Source: an uncultured Chromatiaceae bacterium
GTDB taxonomy: Bacteria > Pseudomonadota > Gammaproteobacteria > Enterobacterales > Alteromonadaceae
DNA: 7,874 nt
Direction: 5' to 3'
Assembly: GCA_946482615.1 (NCBI GenBank)
Contig: CAMLSF010000164.1
Location: 1 to 7,874, forward strand
Part shown: piece after piece, positions 6,469 to 7,874 of the stretch
How the letters are laid out: the number at the start of each line of letters is the position of its first letter
How positions within the stretch are numbered: position 1 is the first letter of the stretch
Notes under the pieces: generated by a model
The model's input: the letters and a program-made list of their open reading frames with translations, nothing else
Database searches by the model: none
Told to the model about the DNA's origin: nothing
Position numbers and translations under genes: made by a program

Positions 6469-7021
6469 TTTTTTGCTCCCTGACGGTTTCATGGCTTAAC
6501 AAATCCCGTAACTGCTTACGGGCGCGAAATAAACGGGTGTTCACCGTATTTAAATTCAGGGACAACAATTGTGCTATTTCATCACCACTAAAACCACCAA
6601 GGATTTGCAAAACCAAAGGCTCACTGTATTCAGGCTCCAGGCTCTCAATAAATTTCAGCAGCTGCTGCTGTGAGTACAGTTGCTCAGGACTTACCTGATG
6701 CTCATCCAGCAACAAATCCTGCTCTACATCCTGATACTGAAATTGCTTACGTTCAAAACGCCGCGCATTTTCATTACGCAAAATAGTAAAAAGCCAGGCT
6801 TTGGCCGAGGCTTCATTTTGCAGTAAATCAATACTTTTCCAGGCCCTAAGATAGGTATCCTGCACCAGATCCTCTGCAATATCTGTACTACGGCAAATCC
6901 AGCAACCATAACGGTACAAGTCTGCATGGTACAAACGCACCAGTTGCATATAGCTGTGATGACGCTGCTCTTGCTCAGGTGTCTGTTTTTTGGCAGGCGT
7001 TTTTTGGCTTGACCACCACAT
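6461..7021 (-). CDS. ECF-type sigma-70 family RNA polymerase sigma factor
   Basis: This is an alternative sigma factor that directs RNA polymerase to stress promoters. From the ATG at 7021 it has 186 residues, normal for the ECF group. Region 2 spans about 28-95, with DIAEDLVQDTYLRAWK (47-62, core binding and -10 recognition) and AWLFTILRNENARR (75-88). Region 4 spans about 120-175 (LEPEYSEPLVLQILGGFSGDEIAQLLSLNLNTVNTRLFRARKQLR region), with the helix-turn-helix that reads the -35. The frame stays open upstream to an ATG at 7165 inside the DoxX gene, and a TTG at 7114 has a perfect AGGAGG seven bases before it. I prefer 7021 because the extra residues look non-conserved and a promoter-like pair lies in that stretch. 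AAGGA precedes the 7021 ATG at a somewhat long 11-base gap. It is followed by the membrane anti-sigma candidate. Confidence 0.9.
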   Translation of the reverse strand: MWWSSQKTPAKKQTPEQEQRHHSYMQLVRLYHADLYRYGCWICRSTDIAEDLVQDTYLRAWKSIDLLQNEASAKAWLFTILRNENARRFERKQFQYQDVEQDLLLDEHQVSPEQLYSQQQLLKFIESLEPEYSEPLVLQILGGFSGDEIAQLLSLNLNTVNTRLFRARKQLRDLLSHETVREQKNG

Positions 7022-7084
7022 TAGCTTTGTTGTCCTTGCACTCAGAAGCGTTGTGTCCGGTTTGATCTCCGGTCCAGGCTGCTC

Positions 7085-7114
7085 ACTATAGGACACAGAA
7101 CGAAGGAAACTCAA
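7085..7114 (-). promoter_or_regulatory. Candidate promoter of the sigma/anti-sigma pair
   Basis: On the minus strand, TTGAGT (7114-7109) and TATAGT (7090-7085) are separated by 18 bp, matching consensus at 4/6 and 5/6. It would start transcription near 7078, about 57 nt before the preferred sigma start. No ECF-type GGAAC/TGAAC -35 for self-activation was seen. The TTGA overlaps the DoxX stop codon. Confidence 0.45.
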
Positions 7115-7752
7115 GCTGAAACCTCCTCTGAAACTGCCTTTTGCCCTGCTTTTTGCCGCAACCAATAATCCAGACTCAACCAGCGTCCTGCGCCATAGAC
7201 CACCAGGACTAATAACATCACAAAGTAAGTGGCGGCAAACTCAATGCCGTTGTTCAGTACCACCAGCTTGCCGCTGGACAGCATCCAGTCGTAATCCGGC
7301 TGTTGTTGCAAAACTTCGTTGGCTTTGGCCAGTTTATCGGGCGCAGCCATCACTGCTTCGTTGTGAAAAATAGTACCGTCAGCCAGCCAGCTGGATGCAT
7401 CTGCTATCGCCAGCCAGCCATGTTTTGCATGCACAGTTGCCATAGCGACCAGCATAGTGATACTTAATCCCAAAGCAGTCAGGCGGGTGAACAGACCCAA
7501 TAACAAAGCTAATCCACCACCTAACTCCAGCAAAATCACCAGGCTCAGCAACAAAGCTGGTGCAGGCAAAGCTAAACCCCAGTCCGGATTAGCAAACCAG
7601 CTTAAGGTACTGTCAAAGTTTTTTAACTTAGTCCAGCCTGCCTGCATCATCACAGGCGTCAGGTACAACCGCAGTAACAGCAGTGGAATAACATCCAGCT
7701 GTTGCAGTTTGGCTACCAGAGTTCGATAAAAGAAAACACTTTGCTGTATCAC
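7111..7752 (-). CDS. DoxX-family integral membrane protein
   Basis: This is an inner-membrane protein of the DoxX family, broadly linked to redox, sulfur and metal stress; no precise reaction is assigned. From the GTG at 7752 it has 213 residues, longer than minimal DoxX proteins. Membrane segments lie at about 20-37 (IPLLLLRLYLTPVMM), 62-85 (the LLLSLVILLELGGGLALLLG stretch), 88-106 and 170-190. Conserved blocks are QAGWTKLKNF and a large loop with HGWLAIADASSWLADG before the last helix (NNGIEFAATYFVMLL). The GTG is chosen because GGAG (7760-7763) sits seven bases upstream. The ATG at 7767 lacks a ribosome site, and the longer frame to 7869 runs through hairpins. Its stop lies 90 bp before the preferred sigma start, so the three genes may form one transcript. 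DoxX proteins also close bufferin-type operons. Confidence 0.88.
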   Translation of the reverse strand: MIQQSVFFYRTLVAKLQQLDVIPLLLLRLYLTPVMMQAGWTKLKNFDSTLSWFANPDWGLALPAPALLLSLVILLELGGGLALLLGLFTRLTALGLSITMLVAMATVHAKHGWLAIADASSWLADGTIFHNEAVMAAPDKLAKANEVLQQQPDYDWMLSSGKLVVLNNGIEFAATYFVMLLVLVVYGAGRWLSLDYWLRQKAGQKAVSEEVSA

Positions 7753-7829
7753 AATCAGGCTCCGCATAATGCTGATGTGACAAGAGACAGGGCAATAGCG
7801 GAAAATCTTTCCTCTGACGAGTAAAGAAT

Positions 7830-7849
7830 CCACCTTCTGAAGAAGGTGG
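7830..7849. repeat. Perfect hairpin upstream of DoxX
   Basis: CCACCTTC (7830-7837) and GAAGGTGG (7842-7849) pair perfectly around a TGAA loop. Followed by CTTTG on the plus strand and ATTCTTT on the minus strand, it could be a modest terminator of an upstream gene or a leader hairpin of DoxX. The stretch 7753-7874 holds no gene. Confidence 0.45.
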
Positions 7850-7861
7850 CTTTGCGTGAAG

Positions 7862-7874
7862 CCCCTCAAAGGGG
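7862..7874. repeat. CCCC/GGGG hairpin at the window edge
   Basis: CCCC (7862-7865) and GGGG (7871-7874) pair around TCAAA, preceded by GAAG. If the next bases are CTTC or a T run, this would be a plus-strand terminator. The window ends at the stem, so its role is open. Confidence 0.3.

Noticed and set aside
7753..7869. N-terminal extension of DoxX to an ATG at 7869
   Set aside because: The extension is encoded by two hairpins, shows no conserved residues, and a GTG with a good ribosome site fits the family N-terminus better.

Overview
The window comes from a free-living gammaproteobacterium. Protein resemblance (Adk, Tpx, IbpA, a DUF3379-type anti-sigma candidate, a response regulator fused to a CheC domain) points to an Alteromonadales or Rheinheimera-like chromosome with moderate GC. 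It looks like ordinary chromosomal gene content: no integrase, transposase, phage gene, CRISPR array, rRNA or tRNA is visible.

Left part (1-1986, minus strand): a translationally coupled pair. A REC-CheC response regulator is followed immediately (TAA|ATG) by a PAS-GGDEF diguanylate cyclase that runs off the left edge. Together they look like a phosphorelay output module making c-di-GMP.

Middle-left (2041-3447, plus strand): two stress genes. The first is an exported thiol peroxidase (Tpx) with its own sigma70-like promoter. The second is an IbpA-type small heat-shock protein with a heat-shock (sigma32-like) promoter and a roughly 100-nt structured 5' leader that resembles a ROSE RNA thermometer. 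The clearest terminator downstream of ibpA lies inside the 3' end of the convergent hydrolase gene.

Middle-right (3369-5290, minus strand): adenylate kinase (adk) with a clean terminator, then a two-gene unit of a MAPEG-family membrane protein and an alpha/beta hydrolase. Upstream of adk lies a 467-bp gene-free region (5291-5757). It holds a perfect FNR-type box (TTGAT-N4-ATCAA), a perfect inverted repeat, overlapping divergent promoter candidates and a strong two-way terminator. These together suggest an anaerobiosis-responsive transcript, possibly a small RNA.

Right part (5758-7874, minus strand): DoxX-family membrane protein, then ECF sigma factor, then a membrane-anchored DUF3379-like anti-sigma candidate. 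The last two overlap by 8 nt. DoxX next to an ECF sigma recalls bufferin/gig-type metal-stress operons, whose other genes, if present, would lie beyond the right edge.

The most interesting items are the FNR-box/sRNA region, the sigma/anti-sigma/DoxX unit, the ibpA thermometer and the embedded terminator. All regulatory calls are readings of sequence motifs, not measurements.
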